Counted from the stretch's first letter, positions 7,658-17,603 are shown. The stretch is 64,000 bases of DNA from Bradyrhizobium aeschynomenes (GCF_013178945.1 NZ_JABFDM010000006.1:124001-188000), one strand, 5' to 3'. The notes: a model not told the origin generated them from the letters alone. Made by a program: numbers and translations.

Positions 7658-10600
7658 TGGATGCCTTCGGTGGCACCCGCGATCGGCGGCGATGGCAGGT
7701 CGGGCGCAGGCGGCAAGGCGCGCTCGAAGCGGCGATTGATCCGGTCGAGCGCAAGATAGATAACCGGCGTCGTGTACAGTGTCAGCAGCTGGCTGAGCAG
7801 CAGGCCGCCGATGATGGAGATGCCGAGCGGAAAGCGCAGCTCCGAGCCGGTGCCGCTTTCGATCGCCAGCGGCAGCGCGCCGAACAGCGCGGCGAGCGTC
7901 GTCATCATGATCGGCCGGAAGCGCAGCAGGCAGGCCTGCACGATCGCGTCGTAAGGCGTGCGGCTGTCGTGCCGCTCGGCCTCGAGCGCGAAGTCGATCA
8001 TCATGATCGCGTTCTTCTTGACGATGCCCATCAACAGGATGATGCCGATCAGCCCGATCACGGAGAGATCCTGGCCAAACAGCATCAAGGCGAGGATGGC
8101 GCCGACGCCGGCCGACGGCAATGTCGAAAGGATCGTGATGGGATGGATGTAGCTCTCATAGAGCACGCCGAGCACGATGTAGATCGTAATGACGGCGGCC
8201 AGCAGCAGCCAGGGCTGGCCGGCCAGCGATTTGGCGAATTCGGCAGCATCGCCCGAGTACACGCCGATGATGCTGCCGGGCATGCCGATACGGTTCTCCG
8301 TGGCGTGGAGCGCGTCCACCGCTTCGCTCAGCGCCACACCGGGCGCGAGGTTGAAGCTCAAGGAGACCGCCGGGAATTGCGCCTGATGCGAGATCGCCAG
8401 CGGCGCCGTGGTGCGCTTCAGGCTGGCCACCGCCGACAGCGGCACCTGGCCGCCGGCGCCGGGCAGGTAGAGCTTGGACAGGATCGACGGATCGCGCTGA
8501 TACATCGGCAGCGCCTCCAGCACCACGCGGTACTGGTTGGCCTGACCGTAGATGGTCGAGATCTGCCGCTGCGCGAAGGCGTCGTTGAGCGTATCCGTGA
8601 CGCCCTGCAGGCTGACGCCGAGTTGGCCGGCGCGCTGGCGATCGATCGTCAGCTCCGCGCGCAGGCCCCCCTCTTGTGCCTCTGAGGAGACGTCGCGGAA
8701 CAGCGGATCGCGCCGCATCTCCGCCACCAACTGCCGCGCCCATTTCGACACGTCGCCGGCATCGGCGCCGGTCAGCGTGTACTGGTATTGCGAGCGGCTC
8801 GCCTGCGTCGAGATCTGCACGTCCTGGACCGGCTGGAAGTACACGGTCATGCCGGGGACGCCCGACGTTTTCTGCTTGAGCCGGTCGATGACCTCGGAGA
8901 CGCCATCATGGCGTTCGCCGAGCGGCTTCAAGGTCATGACCAGGCGGCCGACATTGGTGGTCGGGTTGACCGATCCGGCGCCGATCACCGAGACCACGCC
9001 GATCACATCGGGATCGGCCTGGATGGCGGCCGCGACCTCCGCCTGCCGCTTCTTCATCTCGGTAAACGAGACATCGGGACCTGCCTCGGTCACCGCGGTG
9101 ATCGAGCCGGTGTCCTGCAGCGGCAGGAACCCCTTGGGCGCGGCGACATAAAGCGCCAGCGTCGCGGCCAGGGTCGCGAAGGTGACGACCAGAGTCTCGG
9201 TCTGGCGGTCCAGCACCCAAAGCAGGCTGCGGTGATAGACGGCCACCGTGCGGTCGATGAAGCGGCTGATCGCGTTCAGCCCGGGCAGCACCCATTCCTC
9301 GCTGGCATGCTTGAGCAGCCTCGAGCACATCATTGGCGTCAGCGTCAGCGACACCACCGCCGAGGTCACCACCGCGATCGTCAGCGTCAGCGCAAATTCG
9401 CGGAACATGCGGCCGACCAGTCCGGACATGAACAGCAGCGGAATAAAGACCGCGATCAGCGACACCGTCAGCGAGATCACGGTGAAGCCGATCTCACGCG
9501 CGCCGCGCAGCGAGGCATTCATCGCGCTCTCGCCGTTCTCCATGTGGCGCACGATGTTCTCGATCATGACGATCGCATCGTCGACCACGAAGCCGGTCCC
9601 GATCGTCAGCGCCATCAGCGAGAGATTGTCGAGGCTGAAGCCGGCGAAATACATCACGCCGAAGCTCGTGATCAGCGACAGCGGCAATGCGACGCCGGCG
9701 ATGATCGTGGCGCGCAGCGAACGCAGGAACAGCAGCACGACGAGCGTCACCAGCACCACGCTCAGCACCAGGGTGAACTGCACGTCGTGCACCGAGGCGC
9801 GGATCGTGACCGTACGGTCGCTGACAATGGCGAGCTTCACGCCGGCGGGGATCGTGCGCTGCAGCTTGGGAATCTCGGCGCGGATCTGCCGGACGACCTC
9901 GATGACATTGGCGCCGGGCTGGCGCTGAATATCGAGGATCACGGCCGGCACGCCCTGGTACCAGCCGCCGGTGCGGTCGTTTTCGAGTCCATCGACGATG
10001 GTGGCGACGTCGCCGATCGTGACCGGCGAGCCGTTGCGGTAGGCGATAATGATCGGCTTGTAGGCGTCGGCGGCCGCAATCTGATCGTTGGCCGTAATCA
10101 GATAGGCCTGCTGGGCGCCGTCCAGCGAGCCCTTGGGACCAGAGACGTTGGCGCCGGCGATGGCGGCGCGCAGATCCTCCATCGAGATGCCGTAGGCCGC
10201 GAGCCGCGCCAGATCAGCCTGAACACGGACCGCCGGCTTCAGCCCGCCGAGCACCGACACGCGGCCGACGCCGGACACCTGACTTAGCCGCTGCGCCAGG
10301 ATCGTATCGGCCATGTCGCTCATCGCACGCAGCGAGATCGTGTCCGAGGTCAGCGCGAGCGTCATCACGGGGGCGTCGGCCGGATTGACCTTGGCGTAGG
10401 TCGGCGGATAGGGCAGCGACTTCGGCAGCACGCCGGCAGCGGCGTTGATCGCGGCCTGCACGTCCTGCGTGGCGCCGTCAATGTCGCGTCCGAGATCGAA
10501 CTGCAGCGAGATCTGGCTGACGCCGAACGAACTCGTCGAGTTCATCGCCGAGAGCGAGGGGATCTGACCGAGCTGACGCTCCAGCGGCGCAGTAATCAGC

Positions 10601-10782
10601 GAGGCGATCACGTCAGGGCTGCCGCCCGGCAGCTGTGTCGTCACCTGCACCGTCGGGAAGTCGACCTGCGGCAGCGCCGAGACCGGCAGCGCGAGATAGC
10701 CGAGCAGGCCGCCGATCAGCAGCGCGACGCCGAGCAGCGACGTTGCGATCGGACGGCGGATGAAGGGTTCTGAGACGCTCAT
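7654..10782 (-). CDS. RND efflux pump subunit, MdtB-like
   Basis: 1042-residue RND-family exporter. The N-terminus SEPFIRRPIATSLLGVALLIGG is typical of MdtB/MuxB. Helix 4 carries the proton-relay motif GTGFVVDDAIVMIEN, and the second half has LMGIVKKNAIMMIDFALE. It is the first of the two pump genes, 30 bp after the adaptor gene and overlapping the next pump gene by 4 bp. Two non-identical RND subunits in tandem are the hallmark of MdtABC/MuxABC systems, which in other bacteria export bile salts, novobiocin, flavonoids or siderophores. The substrate here is unknown. Confidence 0.92.
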   Translation of the reverse strand: MSVSEPFIRRPIATSLLGVALLIGGLLGYLALPVSALPQVDFPTVQVTTQLPGGSPDVIASLITAPLERQLGQIPSLSAMNSTSSFGVSQISLQFDLGRDIDGATQDVQAAINAAAGVLPKSLPYPPTYAKVNPADAPVMTLALTSDTISLRAMSDMADTILAQRLSQVSGVGRVSVLGGLKPAVRVQADLARLAAYGISMEDLRAAIAGANVSGPKGSLDGAQQAYLITANDQIAAADAYKPIIIAYRNGSPVTIGDVATIVDGLENDRTGGWYQGVPAVILDIQRQPGANVIEVVRQIRAEIPKLQRTIPAGVKLAIVSDRTVTIRASVHDVQFTLVLSVVLVTLVVLLFLRSLRATIIAGVALPLSLITSFGVMYFAGFSLDNLSLMALTIGTGFVVDDAIVMIENIVRHMENGESAMNASLRGAREIGFTVISLTVSLIAVFIPLLFMSGLVGRMFREFALTLTIAVVTSAVVSLTLTPMMCSRLLKHASEEWVLPGLNAISRFIDRTVAVYHRSLLWVLDRQTETLVVTFATLAATLALYVAAPKGFLPLQDTGSITAVTEAGPDVSFTEMKKRQAEVAAAIQADPDVIGVVSVIGAGSVNPTTNVGRLVMTLKPLGERHDGVSEVIDRLKQKTSGVPGMTVYFQPVQDVQISTQASRSQYQYTLTGADAGDVSKWARQLVAEMRRDPLFRDVSSEAQEGGLRAELTIDRQRAGQLGVSLQGVTDTLNDAFAQRQISTIYGQANQYRVVLEALPMYQRDPSILSKLYLPGAGGQVPLSAVASLKRTTAPLAISHQAQFPAVSLSFNLAPGVALSEAVDALHATENRIGMPGSIIGVYSGDAAEFAKSLAGQPWLLLAAVITIYIVLGVLYESYIHPITILSTLPSAGVGAILALMLFGQDLSVIGLIGIILLMGIVKKNAIMMIDFALEAERHDSRTPYDAIVQACLLRFRPIMMTTLAALFGALPLAIESGTGSELRFPLGISIIGGLLLSQLLTLYTTPVIYLALDRINRRFERALPPAPDLPSPPIAGATEGIQ

Positions 10783-10812
10783 CGCGACCTGCTCGTCAGC
10801 CTCTCATTCGGG

Positions 10813-12204
10813 TCATGGCTGCGCCCTCGTGCCGCGCCCCTGCTCACCACCTCCCTGGGATGGCGCACCGCCGGTGTCGTTCTGACCATCGGCTTGCGGT
10901 CTGCGACGGCGCTCGCCATCCTTCGGCGCGCCTTCGCGCAGAGCGCCCTCCTTCGCCTGATCCTTGCCCTGCGGGTTGCGGCTACGCTTGCGCGGCGCGA
11001 GATCCGCCTGCGGCGTCTGCTCGGCGCGTCCGACCACGACCTTCACACCATCGGCAAGATTGGCGAAGCCCGTCGTGACAACCCGATCCGAGGGGCTCAA
11101 GCCGCTCGCGATCACCGCCTCACTCTCGTTCTGCTGAACGACAGTCACCGGATGCGCCGAGGCGATGTCGCCTTCCCCGATCACATAGCTGAAGGTGCCC
11201 GCGGGCCCGCGCTGCACGGCCGACGTCGGCACCGTGATCGCCTGGGACAAGGTCTCCACCTTCAGGCGGACATTGACGAACTGGCCGGGCCAGAGCTGAA
11301 ACTTGGCATTGGGGAACTCCGCCTTCAGCTTCAGCGTGCCGGTGGTCTGATCGACCTGATTGTCGATGCCCCTCAACGTTCCGGTGTCGATGACGGTCGC
11401 GCCGTCATTGCCGAACACATCGACCGCGAGCGGTCCTTTCGCCGAGGCCGCGTTGACCCGCATGATCTGCTGCTGCGGCAGGCTGAACTGGACCGCGATC
11501 GGCTGCAATTGCGTGATCACGACGAGGCCGGTCGTATCCGACGCGCGGATGATGTTGCCCTGGTCGACCTGGCGCAGACCAGCGCGGCCCGAGATCGGCG
11601 CCACGATCTTGGTGTAGCTCAGCGTTGCCGCGGCATTGTCGATCGCGGCCTGATCGGCCTTGATCAGCGCCTGCTGCTGCGCCACGACGGCGCGCTGCGT
11701 GTCGGCCTGCTGTTTGGAGCCGGCACTGCTGGCGGCGAGTTGCTCATAACGGGCGAGGTCGAGCTTCTGGTTGGCGAGCTGCGCCTCGTCCTGCGCCTTC
11801 TTGGCGACGGCCTGGTCGTACTGGGCCTGATAGATCGCCGGATCGATCTCGGCGAGCACGTCGCCCTGTTTGACGTCCTGCCCTTCGACGAAATTCACCG
11901 CGATCAGCTTGCCGTCGACCTGCGAGCGCACCGTCACCGTGTTGAGCGCGCGCACCGAGCCGACGCCGTCGAGATAGACCGGCACGTCCTTGATCGCCGG
12001 CGACGCCGCCAGGACGGGTACGGGAAGGTCGGGCCGGGCGAAGCGGTTGTTGGCCTGCTGCTTCTGCTGCATCGCCATCCAGCCGACATAGCCGAGGCCG
12101 CCGACGATCAGCAGCGTGATCGTGATCGACACCAGCCGCCGGGCAACGCTCGACCGCGCCCGCTTCACCGCGCCTGCCCCGCCTTCGTCAGGTTTAAAGA
12201 GCAT
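10813..12204 (-). CDS. RND efflux periplasmic adaptor, MdtA-like
   Basis: 463-residue membrane-fusion protein. One N-terminal transmembrane anchor (about residues 24-46) precedes the lipoyl half-motif (VTVRSQVDGKL), a coiled-coil hairpin (about 130-200, rich in Q and A), a second lipoyl half and beta-barrel (YTKIVAPISGRAGLR) and a membrane-proximal domain. It links the RND pumps to the outer-membrane channel. The last 60 or so residues are an unusually charged, Lys/Arg/Gly/Gln-rich tail that looks disordered and goes beyond the family core. It overlaps the end of the outer-membrane factor gene by 11 bp, consistent with one operon. Confidence 0.9.
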   Translation of the reverse strand: MLFKPDEGGAGAVKRARSSVARRLVSITITLLIVGGLGYVGWMAMQQKQQANNRFARPDLPVPVLAASPAIKDVPVYLDGVGSVRALNTVTVRSQVDGKLIAVNFVEGQDVKQGDVLAEIDPAIYQAQYDQAVAKKAQDEAQLANQKLDLARYEQLAASSAGSKQQADTQRAVVAQQQALIKADQAAIDNAAATLSYTKIVAPISGRAGLRQVDQGNIIRASDTTGLVVITQLQPIAVQFSLPQQQIMRVNAASAKGPLAVDVFGNDGATVIDTGTLRGIDNQVDQTTGTLKLKAEFPNAKFQLWPGQFVNVRLKVETLSQAITVPTSAVQRGPAGTFSYVIGEGDIASAHPVTVVQQNESEAVIASGLSPSDRVVTTGFANLADGVKVVVGRAEQTPQADLAPRKRSRNPQGKDQAKEGALREGAPKDGERRRRPQADGQNDTGGAPSQGGGEQGRGTRAQP

Positions 12205-13717
12205 CGGCCGACTTCTCCATGCGCGGCTCCCAGCCGCCGCCGAGCGCCTGATAGAGGCTGACGAACGCCTGCAGGCGGGCCAGCTGCGCCTGCCATAGCG
12301 CGTCCTCGGCCTGGAACAGCGTCAATTGCGTATTCAAGACGGTCACGATGTCGGCAGTTCCAGCACGCAGCTGCTGCTCCGAAAGCTCGAACGCGCGGCG
12401 CGAGGCGGCCACGACCTGGCGCTGCAATTGCAGCCTCAGCGTGGTCTGCTTGATCGAAAACAGCGCATTGTTGACGTCAGTGAAGGCCTGGATGACGGTC
12501 TTGCGATAGGTCTGCAACAGCTCGTCCTGGCGCGCCCTCGCATTCTCGAAATTGCCCAGGATCCGGCCGCCGTCGAAGATCGGCTGGGTGAGGCTGCCGG
12601 CCAGGCTGAAGAATGCCGCATGCGGCTGAAACAGCGAGACGAGTGCAGCACTCTGATAGCCGCCGTTGCTCGTCAGTTGGATGCTCGGGAAGAACTGCGC
12701 GCGCGCGCTGCCGACGTTGGCGGTGGCCGATGCGAGCTGTGCCTCCTGGCGGCGGATGTCCGGCCGCTGCGTCAGGAGCTCCGACGGCAGCCCTGGCGTG
12801 ACGCGGGGCGTCCTGATCTGATCCAGCGATCCGCCTGAAATGCGGATGCCCTCGGGCGAGCGCGCCACCAGCACGGCGAGCGCGTTGACGTTCTGATCGA
12901 GCGTCTGGCGAAGCGGTGGCACCGCGGCCTTCTGGTTGGCGAGCACGCTTTCCTGTTGGGCGACGTCGAGATCGTTGCCGGTGCCCGCTTTCTGCCGCTC
13001 GCGGATCGCATCGAGCACGCGCGTGGCGCTTGCGATGTTGCGCTCGGCGGTGCGAATGCGATCCTGCGCCGCCAACACCTGGAAATAGGCGTTCGCAACG
13101 GTCGCGAGCGTCGTCAGCTGGGTGACGTCGCGGTCGAAGCGGTTTGCGACCGCGGTTTCCTCGGCCGCCTGCAGCGCATCGCGATTCTGGCCAAAGAAGT
13201 CGAGCTGATAGCTGGCCGAGAGCGAGGCCTGGTAATTGACGACCTCGCGGCCGCCATTGGTGAGCCCGCTCGAGCTCGAGCCCGACGTGCGCGAGTATGT
13301 CTCCTGCCCCGTCGTCGACAGGCTCGGCAGCAGCGCGGCACCGGCCTGGCGGGCCAACGCATCGGCCTGCCTGAACCTTGCCACAGCGGCGGCGATATCG
13401 AGGTTCACGCTCTGCGCTTCCTCCATCAGCTGCGTCAGCTCGCGCGAACCGAAGCCGCGCCACCAGTCGAGGGGCGGAGGTGCCTCGAGGTCGGCTCCCG
13501 AAGCAGACTTGTAGCGCCTTGGGAGGTCCAGGGCCGGATCGGGGATGTCCTGCGTCAGGAGGCAGCCGGCCGAGCTGGCCGCCAGTCCGACCGCTGCGAT
13601 CCAGCGGGCGAAATGTCGCAGGCCCGCCCGGTTGCGGCTCTCGCGCTTTCCCGCGACAGTCCGCGTGTGAGCTGACGCGCGGCAAGGCTCGTCGACGGCG
13701 ATTCCCACTGGTGACAC
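12194..13717 (-). CDS. outer-membrane efflux lipoprotein (NodT/TolC-type channel)
   Basis: About 507 residues as drawn from a GTG codon at 13717; the true start may be a later GTG. The hydrophobic segment around residues 36-50 ends in the lipobox LAASSAGC, so the mature protein is a lipid-anchored TolC-family channel of the NodT subfamily. Two OEP repeats with long coiled-coil helices are recognisable (LDIAAAVARFRQADALARQAGAA and its second-half equivalent). It is the first gene of the five-gene leftward run and forms the outer exit duct for the adaptor and RND pumps encoded next. It is transcribed away from the lipid operon across a 297-bp gap. Confidence 0.88.
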   Translation of the reverse strand: MSPVGIAVDEPCRASAHTRTVAGKRESRNRAGLRHFARWIAAVGLAASSAGCLLTQDIPDPALDLPRRYKSASGADLEAPPPLDWWRGFGSRELTQLMEEAQSVNLDIAAAVARFRQADALARQAGAALLPSLSTTGQETYSRTSGSSSSGLTNGGREVVNYQASLSASYQLDFFGQNRDALQAAEETAVANRFDRDVTQLTTLATVANAYFQVLAAQDRIRTAERNIASATRVLDAIRERQKAGTGNDLDVAQQESVLANQKAAVPPLRQTLDQNVNALAVLVARSPEGIRISGGSLDQIRTPRVTPGLPSELLTQRPDIRRQEAQLASATANVGSARAQFFPSIQLTSNGGYQSAALVSLFQPHAAFFSLAGSLTQPIFDGGRILGNFENARARQDELLQTYRKTVIQAFTDVNNALFSIKQTTLRLQLQRQVVAASRRAFELSEQQLRAGTADIVTVLNTQLTLFQAEDALWQAQLARLQAFVSLYQALGGGWEPRMEKSADAL

Positions 13718-14014
13718 TGGCGTGATGCTTCCCTGTAGTCTTGGGAATCATTCTAGCCGCAGCCCATGGCGGCGGACAGCCCTGCAGCAGCCCTGTCCCC
13801 GGTGCACGAGACCGCCGTCATCGGCCCGCAAACCAACGAATTTCCCGTAATTCAGCGGGTTTTCGAGCCACAAAGGCCACAGGCCTCCCCCCATAGCCTT
13901 ACCAAGATTTCATCTGCCGACGGCCGTTTTGGGCGTGGTGTGACGCGGGGAGCGCGCTCTGAAACCCTTTGCGGGGGGAGCCGTAACTTGCACGTGAACT
14001 TCAGGGGGGAATAC
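13718..14014. promoter_or_regulatory. divergent promoter region, efflux operon / lipid operon
   Basis: A 297-bp gap between oppositely transcribed operons, so both promoters should lie here. A frame stays open back to 13766 ahead of the FAD oxidoreductase, but its translation is unlike the family. A strong ribosome binding site (AGGGGGGAA) precedes the oxidoreductase ATG at 14015. No clear operator was found. Confidence 0.6.
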
Positions 14015-15328
14015 ATGCGAGTTGCGGTGGTCGGAACGGGTATTGCGGGAAATGCCGCAGCCTGGTCCCTGGCGAAGCGTTATCCGATCACCGTCTATGA
14101 GCGCGATATCCGTCCGGGCGGCCACAGCCACACCGTGACCATCGACTATGACGGCGCGCCAGTCTCGGTCGATATCGGCTTCATCGTCTACAATGAGCTG
14201 AATTATCCGGATCTGACTGCATTATTCGATCATCTCGGGGTCGAGACGGTCCAGAGCAGCATGAGCTTCGCGGTGACGGCGGATGCCGGCCGCTTCGAGT
14301 GGAAAGGCGGCGGCGACAACTGGCTCGACACCGCGAGAGGACTGTTTGCTCAGCCAAGCAACCTGCTGTCGACATCCTATCTCTGGATGCTCAGGGACAT
14401 CCTCACCTTCAACGAGCAGAGCATCGCCGATTTCAAGGCCGGCCGGCTGGGGGGGCTGACGCTCGGGGACTATTTCCGGCGCAACCATTTCGCGCCAAGG
14501 CTCCTGACCGACTATCTGGCCCCGATGGGCGCCGCGATCTGGTCTGCCCCGGCGTCCGAGATGCTGGAGTTTCCGGCCGAGAACTTCGTGGCGTTCTTCA
14601 GCAACCACCGGCTGCTGCAGTATGACCGCCCGATCTGGCGCACCGTGAAGGGCGGCAGCCGCCGCTATGTCGATAAGCTGACGTCCAGCTTCCGCAACCA
14701 TGTCAGGCTTGGCAGCGCGGTGACCAACATCGAGCGCACGCCCCAAGGGGTTGTGGTCGAGGACAGCAGCGGCCATCGGGACTCCTATGATCATGTGGTG
14801 ATCGCCGCCCACAGCGATCAGGCCCTCGCGATGCTCGGCGATGCGGACGAGCATGAGCGCAGCGTGCTCGGCGCGATCAAATACTCGCCCAATACAATCT
14901 ATCTGCACCGCGACACCAGGCTGATGCCGAAGCGGCGCCGCGCCTGGGCTTCCTGGAATTTTCTGCGCTGGCAGCGCGAGGGTGTTCCAATGAACGACGT
15001 TGCGGTGACCTATTGGATGAACAATCTGCAGGGCATCGACCATCACAGGCCGCTGTTCGTCAGCCTCAACCCACCCTTCGCTCCGGCTCCGGAGCTGACC
15101 TTCGGCAAATATGTCTGTGAGCACCCACAATACACCGCTGCCGCCTTTGCGGCGCAGAAGCGTCTGGCAACGATTCAGGGGCACCGCCATACCTGGTTCT
15201 GCGGGGCATGGACCGGCTATGGTTTTCACGAGGACGGGCTGCGCTCGGGCCTCGCTGTGGCGGAGGCGCTCGGCGCCGGCGTGCCATGGCGCGGGCTTCC
15301 TGCCGGGCTCGCCGAGGCCGCGGAATAG
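14015..15328 (+). CDS. FAD-dependent oxidoreductase of the cyclopropane/unusual fatty acid cluster
   Basis: 437 residues, NAD(P)/FAD-binding amine-oxidase superfamily. The dinucleotide fold is at the very N-terminus (VAVVGTGIAGNAAAW) with an acidic end of beta-2 (VYERD) and the following GGHSHT segment. The C-terminus has the FAD-contacting GAWTGYGFHEDGLRSG. It heads an operon with a DUF1365 protein (8 bp downstream) and cyclopropane-fatty-acid synthase, the conserved arrangement involved in modified membrane fatty acids (Ufa/Cfa clusters, under RpoE-ChrR control in Rhodobacter). It probably acts on lipid acyl chains at the membrane. The start was chosen because the GxGxxG motif must be near residue 10. 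Confidence 0.88.
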   Translation: MRVAVVGTGIAGNAAAWSLAKRYPITVYERDIRPGGHSHTVTIDYDGAPVSVDIGFIVYNELNYPDLTALFDHLGVETVQSSMSFAVTADAGRFEWKGGGDNWLDTARGLFAQPSNLLSTSYLWMLRDILTFNEQSIADFKAGRLGGLTLGDYFRRNHFAPRLLTDYLAPMGAAIWSAPASEMLEFPAENFVAFFSNHRLLQYDRPIWRTVKGGSRRYVDKLTSSFRNHVRLGSAVTNIERTPQGVVVEDSSGHRDSYDHVVIAAHSDQALAMLGDADEHERSVLGAIKYSPNTIYLHRDTRLMPKRRRAWASWNFLRWQREGVPMNDVAVTYWMNNLQGIDHHRPLFVSLNPPFAPAPELTFGKYVCEHPQYTAAAFAAQKRLATIQGHRHTWFCGAWTGYGFHEDGLRSGLAVAEALGAGVPWRGLPAGLAEAAE

Positions 15329-15335
15329 ACGCGAG

Positions 15336-16181
15336 ATGGATACGGACCCAAGCGCACAGCACCACCAGCGAGAAGCGGCTGCGCTCTATGTCGGCGAGGT
15401 CATGCATGCCCGCATGCGGCCGACCACGCACCGCTTCCAGTATCGCGTGATGAGCCTGCTGGTCGATCTCGGTCGGCTCGACGAGGCGGACCGGCAGTCG
15501 GTGCTGTTCGGGATCAACCGCCGCGCGCTCTACAGCTTTCACGAGCGCGACCATGGCCGGCGCGACGGCTCCTCGCTGCTGGCCTATGCGCAGCACTGTG
15601 CAGCCGAGCACGGCATCGATCTCGCCGGAGGCCGCGTCCTGCTGCTGTGCTATCCGCGGCTGCTCGGCTACGTCTTCAATCCGCTCTCGGTTTATTTCTG
15701 TTATCGCAGCGAGGGCACCCTGGCGCTGATGATCTACGAGGTCCGCAACACTTTCGGCGAGATCAAGCCCTATGTGCTGCCGGTCAAGCCGGGCGAGTTC
15801 ACGGACGCCGGACTGCGCCAGGAGCAGGACAAGACATTCTACGTCTCCCCCTTCATCGACATGGCGATGCGCTACCATTTCCGGGTCACGCCGCCCGGCG
15901 ACAATGTGAAGTTGCGGATTCTCGAAACCAGTGGCGACGGCCCCCTGCTCGCCGCCACCTTCTTCGGCCGCCGCCGTGCCCTCACCTCGCGGTCCTTGCT
16001 GGCGGCGTTCGCCTCCCTGCCCCTGGTCACCCTCAAGATCTTCGGTGCCATTCACTGGGAGGCGCTACGGCTCTGGACCAAGGGCGTCCGCCTCGTTCCG
16101 CGGGGCGAACCCGCCGCAAGCCCTGGAACCAATACTGGCTTGGCGGGAAACGGCAGCCACGCTTATATATCTCGGCGCTGA
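15336..16181 (+). CDS. DUF1365 family protein (fatty-acid modification operon)
   Basis: 281 residues, a complete DUF1365 protein. Typical segments are the start LYVGEVMHARMRPTTHRFQYRV, LLCYPRLLGYVFNPLSVYFCY in the middle, and EVRNTFGE. The biochemical role is not established. The family almost always occurs between a flavin oxidoreductase and a cyclopropane-fatty-acid synthase, as here, and has been tied to making unusual fatty acids. The start at 15336 is 8 bp after the oxidoreductase stop, implying co-translation. An upstream open frame inside the previous gene is a shadow. Confidence 0.88.
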   Translation: MDTDPSAQHHQREAAALYVGEVMHARMRPTTHRFQYRVMSLLVDLGRLDEADRQSVLFGINRRALYSFHERDHGRRDGSSLLAYAQHCAAEHGIDLAGGRVLLLCYPRLLGYVFNPLSVYFCYRSEGTLALMIYEVRNTFGEIKPYVLPVKPGEFTDAGLRQEQDKTFYVSPFIDMAMRYHFRVTPPGDNVKLRILETSGDGPLLAATFFGRRRALTSRSLLAAFASLPLVTLKIFGAIHWEALRLWTKGVRLVPRGEPAASPGTNTGLAGNGSHAYISRR

Positions 16182-16290
16182 CCATCAGCGGCCAGCGCGC
16201 TCTCGTCCGATCAGTCGAGCCCGACCAGGTGTCCATCGCGCGCCGTCCGGGAGACTGGGACGCCGAGCTGTTTGCGTGAATGGACCTGCC

Positions 16291-17523
16291 ATGCCGGACG
16301 TCATTGCCGTCACTCCTGACAACATCGACGAGGTGCTCGCCGACCTGCCCCGCCTGCCCAGGCTGGCGCTCGGCTTCGGCTCGCGGTTGCGCAAGGGAAC
16401 GCTCGACGTCACGCTGCCCGACGGCCGCATCGTCCGGCTCGGCGGCGTCGAGCCGGGGCCGGCGGCGGAGATGATCCTGGCCAATTACGGCTTCGCCTCC
16501 GGCATCATCAACGGCGGCGATATCGGCATTGCCGAGGCCTATTTGAACGGGGACTGGGATACCCCCGATCTTACGCAGTTTCTTTATCTGTTCTGCGTGA
16601 ACCAGCATCTGCTGCAGTCGATGCTGGAGGACAAGCCGCTGATCCGGTTTGCCCAGCTGGTACGACACTGGTTCAACCGCAACACCAAGCGCCAGGCGAA
16701 GCGCAACATCTATGCCCATTACGACATCGGCAACGCGTTCTATTCGCGCTGGCTCGATCCCAGCATGACCTATTCCTCGGCCCTGTTCGAGGAGCACACG
16801 ACCGACCTCACTGCGGCGCAGACCAACAAGTACAAGCGGCTCGCCGAAGCGATCGATCTGAAGCCCGGCCAGACGCTGCTCGAGATCGGCTGCGGCTGGG
16901 GCGGCTTTGCCGAATATGCGGCCAGGACGTACGGCGCGAAGGTCGTCGGGCTGACGATCAGCGAGCAGCAGCGCGACTTCGCCCAGCGCCGCATCCAGGA
17001 GGCGGGGCTGGCCGACAAGGTCGAGATCCGTTTGCAGGACTATCGTGACGAACGCGACCGCTACGATCGCATCGCGTCGATCGAGATGATCGAGGCCGTC
17101 GGCGAGCAGTTCTGGCCGAAATATTTCTCGCAGCTGCGAGACCGGCTGCTGCCGGGCGGACTGGCCGGTGTCCAGGCGATCACCATCCAGGACAGCCTGT
17201 TCCAGCACTATCGGCGCGAGGTCGACTTCATCCAGCGCTATGTATTCCCCGGCGGCATGCTGCCGACGCCGCAGATCCTGAAGTCGCTTGGCGAACGCTT
17301 TGGAATACCCGTTATCCGCGAGCGCATCTTCGGGGAAGATTATGCTAAGACGCTCGCCATCTGGCGAAGTAATTTCCGCGCGGCCTGGCCGGACCTGACG
17401 CCTGCGGGATTCGACGAGCGCTTCCGCCGGCTGTGGGAATACTATCTGTCCTATTGCGAAGCAGGTTTCCTCTCCGGGAACATCGACGTCAGGCAGGTCG
17501 TTTTTGCCAAGTCGGGGTCCTGA
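16291..17523 (+). CDS. cfa: cyclopropane-fatty-acyl-phospholipid synthase
   Basis: 410 residues. A lipid-binding N-terminal domain is followed by a SAM-dependent methyltransferase domain with motif I LEIGCGWGGFAEYA and the downstream IEMIEAVGEQFW and YVFPGGMLPT segments of mycolic/cyclopropane synthases. It transfers a methylene from SAM to a cis double bond of membrane phospholipid acyl chains. It follows the DUF1365 gene after 109 bp and completes the oxidoreductase-DUF1365-CFA set. A GTG 15 bp upstream (16276) is an alternative start. In alphaproteobacteria such operons respond to singlet oxygen, acid or stationary phase; no regulator is adjacent here. Confidence 0.92.
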   Translation: MPDVIAVTPDNIDEVLADLPRLPRLALGFGSRLRKGTLDVTLPDGRIVRLGGVEPGPAAEMILANYGFASGIINGGDIGIAEAYLNGDWDTPDLTQFLYLFCVNQHLLQSMLEDKPLIRFAQLVRHWFNRNTKRQAKRNIYAHYDIGNAFYSRWLDPSMTYSSALFEEHTTDLTAAQTNKYKRLAEAIDLKPGQTLLEIGCGWGGFAEYAARTYGAKVVGLTISEQQRDFAQRRIQEAGLADKVEIRLQDYRDERDRYDRIASIEMIEAVGEQFWPKYFSQLRDRLLPGGLAGVQAITIQDSLFQHYRREVDFIQRYVFPGGMLPTPQILKSLGERFGIPVIRERIFGEDYAKTLAIWRSNFRAAWPDLTPAGFDERFRRLWEYYLSYCEAGFLSGNIDVRQVVFAKSGS

Positions 17524-17603
17524 CGCGGCGGCTTACGCTGCTCTGGATATCGGGCTAGGGTCCTCTTAAGTGTGATCGAGGAAACTCCTACGGTAACTGC
17601 AAA

